From: Palsa-1447 sp964509885
Lineage (GTDB): Bacteria > Verrucomicrobiota > Verrucomicrobiia > Opitutales > Opitutaceae
Length of the DNA stretch: 64,000 nt
Reading direction: 5' to 3'
Assembly: GCA_964509885.1 (NCBI GenBank)
Contig: CAZDZL010000014.1
Location: 11,119-75,118 of the forward strand
How positions within the stretch are numbered: position 1 is the first letter of the stretch; each line of letters starts with the position of its first letter. Positions 19,144-27,208 of the stretch are shown here, piece by piece. Below the pieces are notes generated by a model. It was not told where the DNA came from, did no database searches, and worked only from the letters and a program-made list of their open reading frames with translations. The position numbers and the translations under genes were made by a program.

Positions 19144-20382
19144 CTAGTCCACCGCCGGGAAATCCCCGGACCGGTAGAGCGGGTTGCCCATCCGGAAGGT
19201 GCCGAGGACATCCTCGGGCGTCACGCGCGTGACGACCGACGCGGGGATGTGCTGCGTGGCGCGCAGGTGGGGCTTGTGGAAGTCGAGGACGACGAATGTG
19301 GCCGGCAGGCCCCGTTCAAGGCGCCCTCCCCTGTCCTTCCCGAGGACGGCGCGGATGTTCGAGGTGGCCATCCTCAGGATCGCGAGCGGGTCGGGCCTCA
19401 CCGCGTCCCCGAACTGGCTCTTTGCCAGCTTGTAGGTGAAGTCGAGCTCGGCGAAGAGGTTCGGGCTGTTCAGGAGCCCGTTGTCCGTGCCGAGGAGGAG
19501 GTTCGCGCCCGACTCCATCAGAGCGCGCACGGGCGGCATCGGCAGACCCAGGTTCGCGTTGGCGCGCGGGTTCAGCGCGGCCGTCTTCCCCGACGACGCG
19601 AGGAGCGCAATCTCGGCGGCACTCGCCACAGTCATGTGCACGATCAGGTGCGGGTCGTAGAGCTCGATCGCCCTCGCGAGGTCGCCCCGGCCGGTCCGCG
19701 CCACGCTCACGTCCCGGTAGCCGGCGTTCTCGAGGCAGTGGATGGCCCTCATCTTGCCGTGCCTTCCCGTGAGCTCCCGGATCTCGAGCCACGCCCGGTC
19801 GGTGAGGTCGTTCATCGTGCTCTCGCTGAACCCGTCGGACGCGGCGAGTATGGCCTCGAGCTCGAGCCGCGCGCCTTCGGGAAGGGGGCCAACGTTGGCG
19901 GCCAGGGCCGACTCGTCGAAGGGGACGCCCGAGAACTGGCCGAGGATGATCGAGTCGACGCCGGTGATGCGCGAGGCCTCGCGCAGGAGCTCGCTCCCGT
20001 AGGGCCCCTGCTCGCGGAAATCAATGTGTCCGACCGTGCCGGTGCGCGCCATGTAGCGCAGGTGGTTCACCACGTGCGGCAGGTGGTCCTCCCGTGAGAT
20101 CGCCGCCAGCCGGCGGTACTTGAAGCCGTCCGGCCGGAAGAACCCCTGCTCCAGGGTGAGCCCGGTGGCGCCGTCCGGCAGGCACGAGTCGCCCATGTGC
20201 GTGTGGCTGTTGTACAGGCCCGGGATGACGACCAAGGCGCCCCTCTCAAGGGTGAGGACCGGCTCGACACGGTCGATTGCCGCGATCGAGTCGCCGCTCC
20301 ACGCGAAGCGGCTGCAGCGCCAGGGCTCGAGCTGGTCCCCGCAGAGGACCACGACGTCGCGCAGCTCCTTCGCCGCGCTCAT
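19144..20382 (-). CDS. Metal-dependent amidohydrolase (deaminase-like)
   Basis: 412 residues. Amidohydrolase-superfamily barrel: the metal-binding HxH follows beta-1 in VVIPGLYNSHTHMGD, further candidate ligands are in GKMRAIHCLENAG and LIVHMTVAS, and LLLGTDNGLLNSPNL supplies the catalytic Asp region. The order and the C-terminal TFVVLDFHKPHLRA strand resemble the cytosine/guanine/ S-adenosylhomocysteine deaminase group. Substrate unknown. Its start overlaps the stop of the DUF3891 gene by 4 bp (ATGA, 20379-20382), evidence for one operon. Confidence 0.88.
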   Translation of the reverse strand: MSAAKELRDVVVLCGDQLEPWRCSRFAWSGDSIAAIDRVEPVLTLERGALVVIPGLYNSHTHMGDSCLPDGATGLTLEQGFFRPDGFKYRRLAAISREDHLPHVVNHLRYMARTGTVGHIDFREQGPYGSELLREASRITGVDSIILGQFSGVPFDESALAANVGPLPEGARLELEAILAASDGFSESTMNDLTDRAWLEIRELTGRHGKMRAIHCLENAGYRDVSVARTGRGDLARAIELYDPHLIVHMTVASAAEIALLASSGKTAALNPRANANLGLPMPPVRALMESGANLLLGTDNGLLNSPNLFAELDFTYKLAKSQFGDAVRPDPLAILRMATSNIRAVLGKDRGGRLERGLPATFVVLDFHKPHLRATQHIPASVVTRVTPEDVLGTFRMGNPLYRSGDFPAVD

Positions 20383-21197
20383 CGGACGATCCTCACGTTG
20401 AGTCGCCCGACGGGCGCCTCGGCGTACGCCTCGCGGAACGCCTCCTGGCTCGGGAAGGTCCTGCCCGCCACGGTCCGGCAGGGCAGCTCAAAGCGCAGGT
20501 CGTCCGCGTCAAAGGGGTACGGGGCGAGGCGGTAGGCGTCGCCGCCGAGCGGGGCGCACGTGATGTCGACCGACGAGCCGTCGCGGCGCGGATGGCGGTG
20601 GCGCAGGTTCTTCGCCTCCGGGTACCGCACGCAGACCCCGAGCGAGAGGCTGTCGCATGCCTGGAGGAACTCGAACGCCCGGTTGAGGGCCGCCGGCTGC
20701 ACCGCGGCGGCGTGGGCCGGATCGGCAGCGAGCGCCGCGATCCACTCGCCCTGGCGCTTCGTCTGGTTCGCGATGAACCGGCGGTGGAGCTCGAGGTCGT
20801 GCTCCCTGAGTCCGCTCAGGTCCGCCTGCGTCGTGAGGAGCGAGACCGTGTGCATGGAGATGATGATCCCCGCGTAGGGGTTGTCCGCGGCCACGGCGTC
20901 GGCCGCCCGGCCCCGCACGGCCAGGTAGTCCGCGAAGTCGATCTCCTCGAAGGCGCTGTATTTTCCGACGAGCTCGCGGGAAAAGGCGCTCGGGCGGCCC
21001 TCACGTGTCAGGAACGGCACGGCATCCCTGGTAGCCCACGCGTCGTCGTGGCGCGCGACGGCCACGAGGACGTCGGCCCGCGGCTCGGGGGGGGCGAAGT
21101 CGGCGTTGCCCCAGCGGGCGGCGAACTTCCCGGCCAGGCGGGCATGCTCGGGGTGCTCCACCAGTATCCAGCCGGAATCTGTCTCAATTCGGATCAT
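20379..21197 (-). CDS. DUF3891 family protein
   Basis: 272 residues, starting MIRIETDSGWILVEHPEHARLAG. The family pattern is visible in VEHPEHARLAGKFAARWGN, VAVARHDDAW, GIIISMHTVSLL and FIANQTKRQGEW; conserved histidines and aspartates (HPEH, RHDD, MHTV) suggest a metal site of HD-like type. Function of the family is not established. It is the first gene of the minus-strand operon with amidohydrolase, amidase and RidA; 99 bp separate it from the divergent permease, so that gap holds both promoters. Confidence 0.83.
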   Translation of the reverse strand: MIRIETDSGWILVEHPEHARLAGKFAARWGNADFAPPEPRADVLVAVARHDDAWATRDAVPFLTREGRPSAFSRELVGKYSAFEEIDFADYLAVRGRAADAVAADNPYAGIIISMHTVSLLTTQADLSGLREHDLELHRRFIANQTKRQGEWIAALAADPAHAAAVQPAALNRAFEFLQACDSLSLGVCVRYPEAKNLRHRHPRRDGSSVDITCAPLGGDAYRLAPYPFDADDLRFELPCRTVAGRTFPSQEAFREAYAEAPVGRLNVRIVR

Positions 21198-21296
21198 CGG
21201 GCGGCGGATGCAAGGGATGTGCCAAGCTCCAGCCGCCGTCGAGCCCATTGGATGAAGGTGCGCCGTGGCATCGTAAATGCTGATGGGAGCGGACCC

Positions 21297-22715
21297 ATGC
21301 CCGATAGCCCCAAGACAGCGCCCGAGGGCGCAGAGCTTCGCCACAACTACCTCTCGGCGCTCGAGAACCTCGCGCAGTCGATCGGGACGATGGGGCCCGT
21401 GGCGACAATCGGGACCGTGCTGCCCCTGCTGATCTTCAAGTCCGGCAACGGGACCTGGCTCCTGTTCCTCGGCATCCTCGCGTCCTTTTGCCTGATCTCG
21501 AGCAGCATCAACGTGTTCGCGTCGAGGTTCGCCTCGGCCGGGTCCCTCGCGGCGTTCGCGGAGACCGGCCTCGGGAAGTGGGCGGGGAGCCTGACGGGCT
21601 GGTCCTACATCGTCGCCATGGCCTTCGTCGTCATCAGCTCCGCCGTCTCGAGCGCCCTGTACCTCTCGATGGCCGTGGCCCATTTCACGCGCCAGCCGGT
21701 CGGCATCGCGGGCTCGCTGCTGCTGACGGTCCTCGTCGTCCTGGCGGCCTGGTGGCCCGCCCACCGCGACATCAAGCTCTCGACAAAGGTCATGCTCGCG
21801 GCCGAGTCGCTCTCGGTGGTCGGCATTCTTTTCATACTCGGCGCAGCCATGTTCCGGAGCCACCGCTGGGTGGACCATGCGCAGCTGGGCCTCGAGGGCG
21901 CATCGTTCTCGGGGATGAAGCTCGGCTTCGTGCTCGCGTTCATGACCCTCGCGGGCTTCGAGAGCACGACGACGCTCGGCGAGGAGGCGCGGACGGCCAC
22001 GCACACGCTGCCGCGGGTCATGATGCTCTGCATCGTGCCCGTCGGGATTCTCTTCATCGGGAGCCTCTACTGCCTGACGGCCCTCTCGCACAGCCTGAAC
22101 CTGGCGCTGGACCAGAGCGACGCGCCGCTCGACCTGATCGCGCAGTCGATCGGGCTCCCCACGCTCGGGTGGCTGAGCTCGCTCGGGGTGGCGGTCAGCT
22201 GCTTCGGCTGCGCGCTCGGCGGCTTCAATGCGGGCTCGCGCGTTATTTTCTCCATGGCGCGAAGCCGCCACATCTGGGCCTACTTCGAGGGGGTGCATCC
22301 CGTGAACGGGACGCCGAGCCGGGCGCTCGCCCTTCTCGGCGGGCTCTCGGTCGCGGTGCCCTGCGCCATGCTCGCCTTCGGCGTGAAGCTGGCGGACGCG
22401 ATGGACTACCTGATGCAGATCGCCTCGTTCGGCTTCCTGGGGGGCTACCTCGTCGTCTGCGTGGCCGCGCCAGTCTTCCTCGCGAGGAGGCACGCGCTCC
22501 ACCCGGGACGGGTATTTGTCTCGGCGGCCGCGGTGGCCGTCATCGGGGCCGCCTTCGTGCTCAGCCTCTTCCCGGTCCCGGAGGGGCCATGGCGCTTCCT
22601 TCCCTATATATTCGTCGGGATTCTCGCCGCGGGGATGATCGTGTCGTGGAGCCTTGAGACGGAGCGCCAGGGGACCCGCCGCCCCGTCATCGGACAAGCC
22701 GGGGATCAAGTCTGA
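21297..22715 (+). CDS. APC-superfamily amino acid/amine permease
   Basis: 472 residues from the ATG at 21297 (MPDSPKTAPEG); an ATG at 21252 is possible. About twelve hydrophobic helices are seen, beginning with NYLSALENLAQSIGTMGPVATIG, described here as residues 15-37, which is the APC TM1 substrate-binding region; LAGFESTTTLGEEAR in TM6 and the loop is typical of the amino acid-polyamine family. Divergent from the DUF3891-amidohydrolase-amidase-RidA operon, so it is the probable importer of that operon's substrate. Confidence 0.9.
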   Translation: MPDSPKTAPEGAELRHNYLSALENLAQSIGTMGPVATIGTVLPLLIFKSGNGTWLLFLGILASFCLISSSINVFASRFASAGSLAAFAETGLGKWAGSLTGWSYIVAMAFVVISSAVSSALYLSMAVAHFTRQPVGIAGSLLLTVLVVLAAWWPAHRDIKLSTKVMLAAESLSVVGILFILGAAMFRSHRWVDHAQLGLEGASFSGMKLGFVLAFMTLAGFESTTTLGEEARTATHTLPRVMMLCIVPVGILFIGSLYCLTALSHSLNLALDQSDAPLDLIAQSIGLPTLGWLSSLGVAVSCFGCALGGFNAGSRVIFSMARSRHIWAYFEGVHPVNGTPSRALALLGGLSVAVPCAMLAFGVKLADAMDYLMQIASFGFLGGYLVVCVAAPVFLARRHALHPGRVFVSAAAVAVIGAAFVLSLFPVPEGPWRFLPYIFVGILAAGMIVSWSLETERQGTRRPVIGQAGDQV

Positions 22716-22900
22716 GGGGAATCGGGGCCGAGATACTCAGTTTTCCGAAGTCGGGGTGCTCTGGATTGAGCAGGATATTGAATTCACCCGTCACCACGGC
22801 ACGCGCAGCGCGACGGTCTGCCGGGACCTCGCCCAGGCGCTGCCGAAGGGCTGGGTGGAATCCGAAAAGGGATATGTACTCCGGGAATGGGGAAGCCACG
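22687..22900 (-). pseudogene. Decayed C-terminal fragment of a RES-domain toxin
   Basis: Two reading frames together spell the end of a RES-type (MbcT-like, NAD+-degrading) toxin. One frame gives PFGSAWARSRQTVALRVP (22797-22850). The other continues AVVTGEFNILLNPEHPDF (centred on 22747-22785) and ends at the stop at 22687. In RES proteins these segments are contiguous, as VPSAVVxxExNxLLNPxHPdF, so a few bases were lost between them and the frame broke. The N-terminal two thirds are absent: the NHL-repeat gene stops at 22924. No Xre/DUF2384 antitoxin is visible. The 3' end runs into the tail of the permease gene. Confidence 0.6.
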
Positions 22901-22918
22901 CGGGGGTCGCGACCCCCG
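22901..22918. repeat. Perfect 18-bp GC palindrome after the NHL-repeat gene
   Basis: CGGGGGTCGCGACCCCCG reads the same on both strands and begins 6 bp after the NHL gene stop. It can form a stable hairpin in the mRNA, but no T-run follows in either direction, so it may be a 3' stabilising structure or a rho-associated stop rather than an intrinsic terminator. Confidence 0.6.
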
Positions 22919-22923
22919 TCCAC

Positions 22924-25182
22924 TCAGGGAGCCTGATAGGCCTCGACCAGCGCAACCCCGCTCGTGCCGCCGACGCCCGACACGATGGCCGTGTAGGAAC
23001 CGGGAGGGAGGGTAAGGAGGAGCGCGCAGTCGGCGCTGCCGGACGGCAGCGTGAATGCCCCGATCGAGGCCGTCTTTGAGGCGATCGCCGCGGCGTTGGC
23101 ATTGGTCGACCATCCCGTGTTGGTCGCGACCGTGTTCCCCGCCGCATCGACCACCTGCAGGGAGGGCTGTGCCAAGACGCCGCTCACCGCGAAGGTTGCG
23201 AGCGTCGGGCCCACCGCGCGGATCAGAACCTGGGCAGGCTGTGTGCCCTGAATGTACAATCCGGCGATCTCCACGGAGGCTCCCGTGCCGACGAAGGCCC
23301 TCGTTGAGATGTTGGTCAGCTGCGCGGGGCCGCCCCCGACCTGGTAGATCTCAGCGAGGGCGACCCCGGTCTGGCCGCCCAGCCCGGAGACCTGCGCCGT
23401 GTAGGCGCCCGGGGGGAGGCTCACGAGGAGCGCGGAGTCCCAATCACCCAAGGTGGGGCGTTCCTGAAGGAACGCGCCCTCCGCCAGCGAGGCCTCCGCG
23501 GTGTCGATGGCGGCGGGCACCGAGCGCCAGGACTGGTTCGTCGCTATCTGCGCGCCGCCCGAGTCGAAGAGCGTAAGAACGGGCTCTGCGAGCCAGCCCG
23601 AGACGCCGAAGCTGCCGAGCGTCAGGCCGTCCGCGCGCAGCAGGAGCTTCTCGGTGCTGCCTGCCGGGCCCGCGACGACAAAGCCCGCAATCTCGATGGC
23701 GGAGCCGGTGTTCACCTGGGCGCGCGTCGAGATGTTGGCGAAGTAGGGAGCCGCGGGGCCGGAGGGCGCGCCCGGCGTGACGCCGGGGCTCGAGAGTGCG
23801 GCCGTGCCCGAGTTCACTGTCCCTGAGCTGTTGCTCACCGAGACCGAGTAGGAGCCTAGATTGGACGCCAGCACCTCGCCTATCGTGAGCGTCGGGTTCG
23901 TGGCGCCCGCGACCGGCGATCCGTTGAAATACCATTGGTACGTGGGCACGGGAACGCCGGAGGCCGCGACCGAGAGCGTGGCCGACGCATAAAGGGCGAC
24001 GGACTGGTCCGCAGGCTGGGTCGTGATGGCCGGCGCCGCGTTGGGCGCCGCGTAGCGCATGCGGATCGCGTCATTTCCCGTGTCCGCGACAAACAGGTCG
24101 CCACTGGCGTCCACTGCGATCCCGTAGGCGATGCTGAAGAGGGCCGCCGCGCCCGTGCCGTCCGCGGATCCGCCCATCTTGGGCGTCCCGGCGAGCGTCG
24201 TGACGACGCCCGAGGGGGTCACCTTCCGGATGGTGGCGTTCGCGTCCGTGACGTAGAGGTTCCCAGCCCCGTCGATGCAGATCGCGTTCATTGCGGCAAA
24301 TTGGGCGGCCGGCCCCGTGCCGTCGGCGGAGCCGACGACGCCGGGCGTCCCGGCAAACGTGGTGACGGCGCCGGCCGGCGTCACCTTGCGGATGACGTAG
24401 CCGCTCGATTCCGTGACGTACAGGTTGCCCGAGGCGTCCACGGCGACGCCCGTGGGCGCGTTGAACCTGGCCGCGCTCCCCGTCCCGTCCACGTCGCCGA
24501 ACTGCTGGGCCACCCCCGCGAGGGTGGTTACGTTTGAGTCGGGCGTTATCTTGCGGATGGTGTCGTTGTTGGTGTCGGCGACATAGAGGTTCCCGCCCGA
24601 GTCCATCGCGATGCCCGTCGCTTCGCCGAACACGGCGTCCGTCCCGAATCCGTCGGCCGACGGCGGCGGGGACGTACCACCCCCTCCCCCGGCGAATGTT
24701 GTGACCACCCCGGCGGGGGTGACCTTCCTTATCGTGCCGCCGTCCGTCACCCATAGGTTTCCAGACGGGTCCACCACAATTCCGAATCCCAAGATAGTGG
24801 CCGCGCTGCCCGTCCCATCATCGGAGGCTTGCGTATCCACAGTGATGGGGATGCTGTTCGGTATATCCAGGGCCTCCGGAAGTCCCGCAAGGGTGCTGAC
24901 CACCCCGGCAGGGGTTATCTTCCGGATGGTATAGTTATAGGTATCCGCCACGTAGACATTGCCGCTGCTGTCCACAGTTACGCCCCGCGGGAGCCTGAAC
25001 TTCGCGGCCGCGCCTGTCCCGTCGCTGTAGCCCCGGACGCCGGCCTGGCCGGCGAGGGTCGTGAATGTGTAGGGCGTGGCGTAGTTGCTTTGGGCGCGCA
25101 GCCCCGCGGGCGCCGACGCCGCGACGAGAAAGAGGGCAACGCGCGCAAGCACTCGGCTCTGGAACAGGGGGGATGCTTTCAT
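22924..25182 (-). CDS. Secreted NHL-repeat protein with Ig-like and duplicated C-terminal beta domains
   Basis: 752 residues from the ATG at 25182. The signal peptide is followed by six NHL-type repeats at about residues 45-385, each ending VVTTLAG or similar and containing VAVDASGNLYVTD. An Ig-like domain follows (ITTQPADQSVALYASATLSV ... YQWYFNG). The last 270 residues hold two copies of one beta domain, each opening NISTRAxVxTG and containing LLLRADG or VLIRAVG, then a FGVSG/FAVSG turn. This C-terminal pair is common in secreted proteins of Opitutaceae as I remember them. The NHL part should form a six-bladed propeller. Ligand unknown; probably outside the cytoplasm or on the surface. Confidence 0.85.
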   Translation of the reverse strand: MKASPLFQSRVLARVALFLVAASAPAGLRAQSNYATPYTFTTLAGQAGVRGYSDGTGAAAKFRLPRGVTVDSSGNVYVADTYNYTIRKITPAGVVSTLAGLPEALDIPNSIPITVDTQASDDGTGSAATILGFGIVVDPSGNLWVTDGGTIRKVTPAGVVTTFAGGGGGTSPPPSADGFGTDAVFGEATGIAMDSGGNLYVADTNNDTIRKITPDSNVTTLAGVAQQFGDVDGTGSAARFNAPTGVAVDASGNLYVTESSGYVIRKVTPAGAVTTFAGTPGVVGSADGTGPAAQFAAMNAICIDGAGNLYVTDANATIRKVTPSGVVTTLAGTPKMGGSADGTGAAALFSIAYGIAVDASGDLFVADTGNDAIRMRYAAPNAAPAITTQPADQSVALYASATLSVAASGVPVPTYQWYFNGSPVAGATNPTLTIGEVLASNLGSYSVSVSNSSGTVNSGTAALSSPGVTPGAPSGPAAPYFANISTRAQVNTGSAIEIAGFVVAGPAGSTEKLLLRADGLTLGSFGVSGWLAEPVLTLFDSGGAQIATNQSWRSVPAAIDTAEASLAEGAFLQERPTLGDWDSALLVSLPPGAYTAQVSGLGGQTGVALAEIYQVGGGPAQLTNISTRAFVGTGASVEIAGLYIQGTQPAQVLIRAVGPTLATFAVSGVLAQPSLQVVDAAGNTVATNTGWSTNANAAAIASKTASIGAFTLPSGSADCALLLTLPPGSYTAIVSGVGGTSGVALVEAYQAP

Positions 25183-25303
25183 ATTCTTGGGGTTGGCGAC
25201 AAGGGTTGCGTGTGCGGGATGGCCTGACGGAGGGGAACGAGAAGATTGAGGTGCAAGGATCTCTTGGGCACCCCTGCATGTCATATGCCACGCGCCCCAG
25301 ATG

Positions 25304-25328
25304 TTATCTAAGCCGTTATCATAGATAA
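25304..25328. promoter_or_regulatory. AT-rich inverted repeat between divergent genes
   Basis: TTATCTA (25304-25310) and TAGATAA (25322-25328) form a perfect 7-bp inverted repeat with an 11-bp spacer, in an AT-rich patch of a very GC-rich genome. It lies in the 236-bp region between the NHL gene and the unrecognised gene at 25419, where both promoters must be. A regulator-binding site is plausible; no specific protein can be named. Confidence 0.4.
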
Positions 25329-25418
25329 GTTAACAAAATGTCGCTCCCGATGGGGCCAGGGCCCTGTTGGCCGCGGTGGTTGCACGCACCCGCATTGCGA
25401 GGGCGCCCCTTATAACGA

Positions 25419-26555
25419 ATGGATGTAGCCAACCAACTGTCAGCGGCCGGCGAAGGAACCGGCCCTGCGCTACGGCGCAATATTCTCGAAAGTCTCGGGA
25501 TCGCCGGGCCACGATCCGGCATGGACGCGGCCCTCCGGATCCCGGAAACGAACAGGAAGCCTGGCGTGTGCTACGCCCTCACGAACGACGGCGTCGAGCT
25601 GCCCGTGATCGACGTCACCCACCCGGCGTTCGCGATCAAGCTCAGCGCCGAGGAGTTCGAGGCACGCCGCCAGAAGTTGGTGGCCGACATGAGCCGCAAC
25701 AAGTGGATGCCCGCCGTTCTTCATCGGCTGCTCCTGCGCCTGTTCTTTCGCAAGTCGGTCCTGATCCAGGGCCTCAGGAAGGCCACCGACAGGTTCCTGA
25801 GCGGGATGAACACCTACCTCCTGAAGCTCGGCCCCGACAACCTCGGCGCGGGCTACATAGGGCGCGGCGACCGGCAGATTGCCGGGTCGCACCCGGTCCT
25901 GTGCCTGCGCCTGCGCCTCCAGGAAACGGCCCGCATGCTGGCCGAGGGGTTCGCGGGGCCCCTTTCCGCCCGGCCCGGGGCTGCCCTGCACCTCTTGAAC
26001 ATCGGGGGCGGCCACGCGGCGGACAGCCTTAATTCCCTGATCGTGGCCAGGGCGGCCGACGCCCGGCTGCTGGAGGGGCGCAGGATTTTCATCCACGTCC
26101 TCGACCTCGAGGCCGACGCGCCGGACTTCGGCCGGCGCGCCCTGGCGGCGCTGCTCGCCCCCGGGGCGCCGCTCCACGGCCTCGACGTGGCGTTCAGCCA
26201 TGTGCGGTACAACTGGAGCGAGCCAGGGGTCCTCCGCGGGGTCATCGCCGGCCTCGGGTCCGGCGACAAGGTGATCACGGTCTCCACCGAGGGCGCCCTG
26301 TTCGAGTACGGCTCCGACGGGGACATCCTGTCAAACCTGACGCTGCTCCGGGAGGTCACGCCCGGCGACTCGACCATCACGGGCAGCGTCACCCGGGAGC
26401 GAACCGAGTTCAGGAGGCACTATTCCGCGACCCGGATTCCCGTCGTTCACCGCGGCCTGCCCCGGTTCACCGCCCTTGTGAAGCAGGCGGGATGGGTCGT
26501 CGACAAGGCGGTGGAGGGGACCTTCTCCGACGTGGTCAGGCTCACCCGGGGCTGA
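25419..26555 (+). CDS. Unrecognised protein with a methyltransferase-like glycine motif
   Basis: 378 residues (an internal ATG at 25521 is an alternative start). I do not recognise the family. Features: no signal peptide; a basic helical region at about residues 85-115 (NKWMPAVLHRLLLRLFFRKS); then LHLLNIGGGHAADSLNSLI, which resembles motif I of class I SAM-dependent methyltransferases, followed about 35 residues later by IFIHVLDLEADA (motif II-like acidic end of beta-2), and DKVITVSTEGALFEYGSD. The C-terminal FTALVKQAGWVVDKAVEGTF resembles the last strands of that fold. A Rossmann-type methyltransferase-like protein is the best guess. It converges on the VOC gene. Confidence 0.55.
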   Translation: MDVANQLSAAGEGTGPALRRNILESLGIAGPRSGMDAALRIPETNRKPGVCYALTNDGVELPVIDVTHPAFAIKLSAEEFEARRQKLVADMSRNKWMPAVLHRLLLRLFFRKSVLIQGLRKATDRFLSGMNTYLLKLGPDNLGAGYIGRGDRQIAGSHPVLCLRLRLQETARMLAEGFAGPLSARPGAALHLLNIGGGHAADSLNSLIVARAADARLLEGRRIFIHVLDLEADAPDFGRRALAALLAPGAPLHGLDVAFSHVRYNWSEPGVLRGVIAGLGSGDKVITVSTEGALFEYGSDGDILSNLTLLREVTPGDSTITGSVTRERTEFRRHYSATRIPVVHRGLPRFTALVKQAGWVVDKAVEGTFSDVVRLTRG

Positions 26556-26571
26556 ACCGGCCCCGGTGGCG

Positions 26572-26934
26572 TCACATGGAGTGGAGCGCGATCCGGTTGC
26601 CCTCGGTGTCGAGGATGACCGCGCGCAGGCCGAAGGGCGCGATGGATTCCTTGGGCTCGAGCACCTTGCCGCCGCTCGGCTCCACGGCCTCGATCGCCTC
26701 GTCGATGCGCCCGTGGACGTTCAGGTAGACGAGCGGCCCCTCGGCCGAGGGCTTCACCTTCTTGCTCATATAGAGGCAGCCGGCCGCCTCGCCGTCCTTG
26801 TGGGGAAAGCTGCCGATCGACATCCCGGGGTATTCCTGGAGCTCGACCTGCGTTCCCATGACGGCCGAGTAGAAGCGGATCGCCCGGTCCAGCTTGAGGA
26901 CCGGGATGTCGACCCAGACGATGTGGTTGGGCAT
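26572..26934 (-). CDS. VOC (glyoxalase/bleomycin-resistance) superfamily protein
   Basis: 120 residues from the ATG at 26934, preceded by an AAGGAG site 8 bp upstream. Two beta-alpha-beta-beta-beta units: IVWVDIPVLKLDRAIRFYSAVMG and VYLNVHGRIDEAIEAVEPSGGKVL, ending AVILDTEGNRIALHS. The metal ligands expected in VOC enzymes could be the first-strand histidine (NHIVW) and the terminal Glu/His region (DTEGN). Substrate unknown. It is a lone gene between the unrecognised protein and the ROK operon. Confidence 0.85.
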   Translation of the reverse strand: MPNHIVWVDIPVLKLDRAIRFYSAVMGTQVELQEYPGMSIGSFPHKDGEAAGCLYMSKKVKPSAEGPLVYLNVHGRIDEAIEAVEPSGGKVLEPKESIAPFGLRAVILDTEGNRIALHSM

Positions 26935-27087
26935 GGTGGTGTCTCCTTGGGTTCGCGGTTGGAAGGCCTGTCGGCCCTCGCACGGCCCCTTGACTAGGAC
27001 AACGCCCGGGTCCCGGCGAGCAATTCCGCCCGGGGCGGGGCGGCGTGGCCGTTCCGGGTCGCGAAAACCCCCGGCACTGTCATTTTC

Positions 27088-27141
27088 GTTAAAAACATCG
27101 TCAATTGTGCCATTTTTTATCCGAGTTTGAGCCTGTAGTAT
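27088..27141 (+). promoter_or_regulatory. Regulon operator A with promoter for the ROK kinase-PIG-L operon
   Basis: A 34-bp operator occupies 27088-27121 and begins GTTAAAAACATCGTCA; its right part is GCCATTTTTTAT. It is shared with sites B (30402) and C (40908). The run TTTTTT (27113-27118) sits at the -35 position, 17 bp before the hexamer TAGTAT (27136-27141) as -10. A TSS near 27148 would leave a leader of about 61 nt before the ATG at 27209. The -35 is a poor match to TTGACA, which fits an activator-dependent promoter. CATTTTC occurs just upstream (27081-27087), as it does in site B. Confidence 0.72.
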
Positions 27142-27208
27142 CTTCCCCGCGAGCTTCACCCGGCAACGGCCGGCCCGAGGCCCCGTCCGCATCAAGGCCT
27201 GACCGCTC

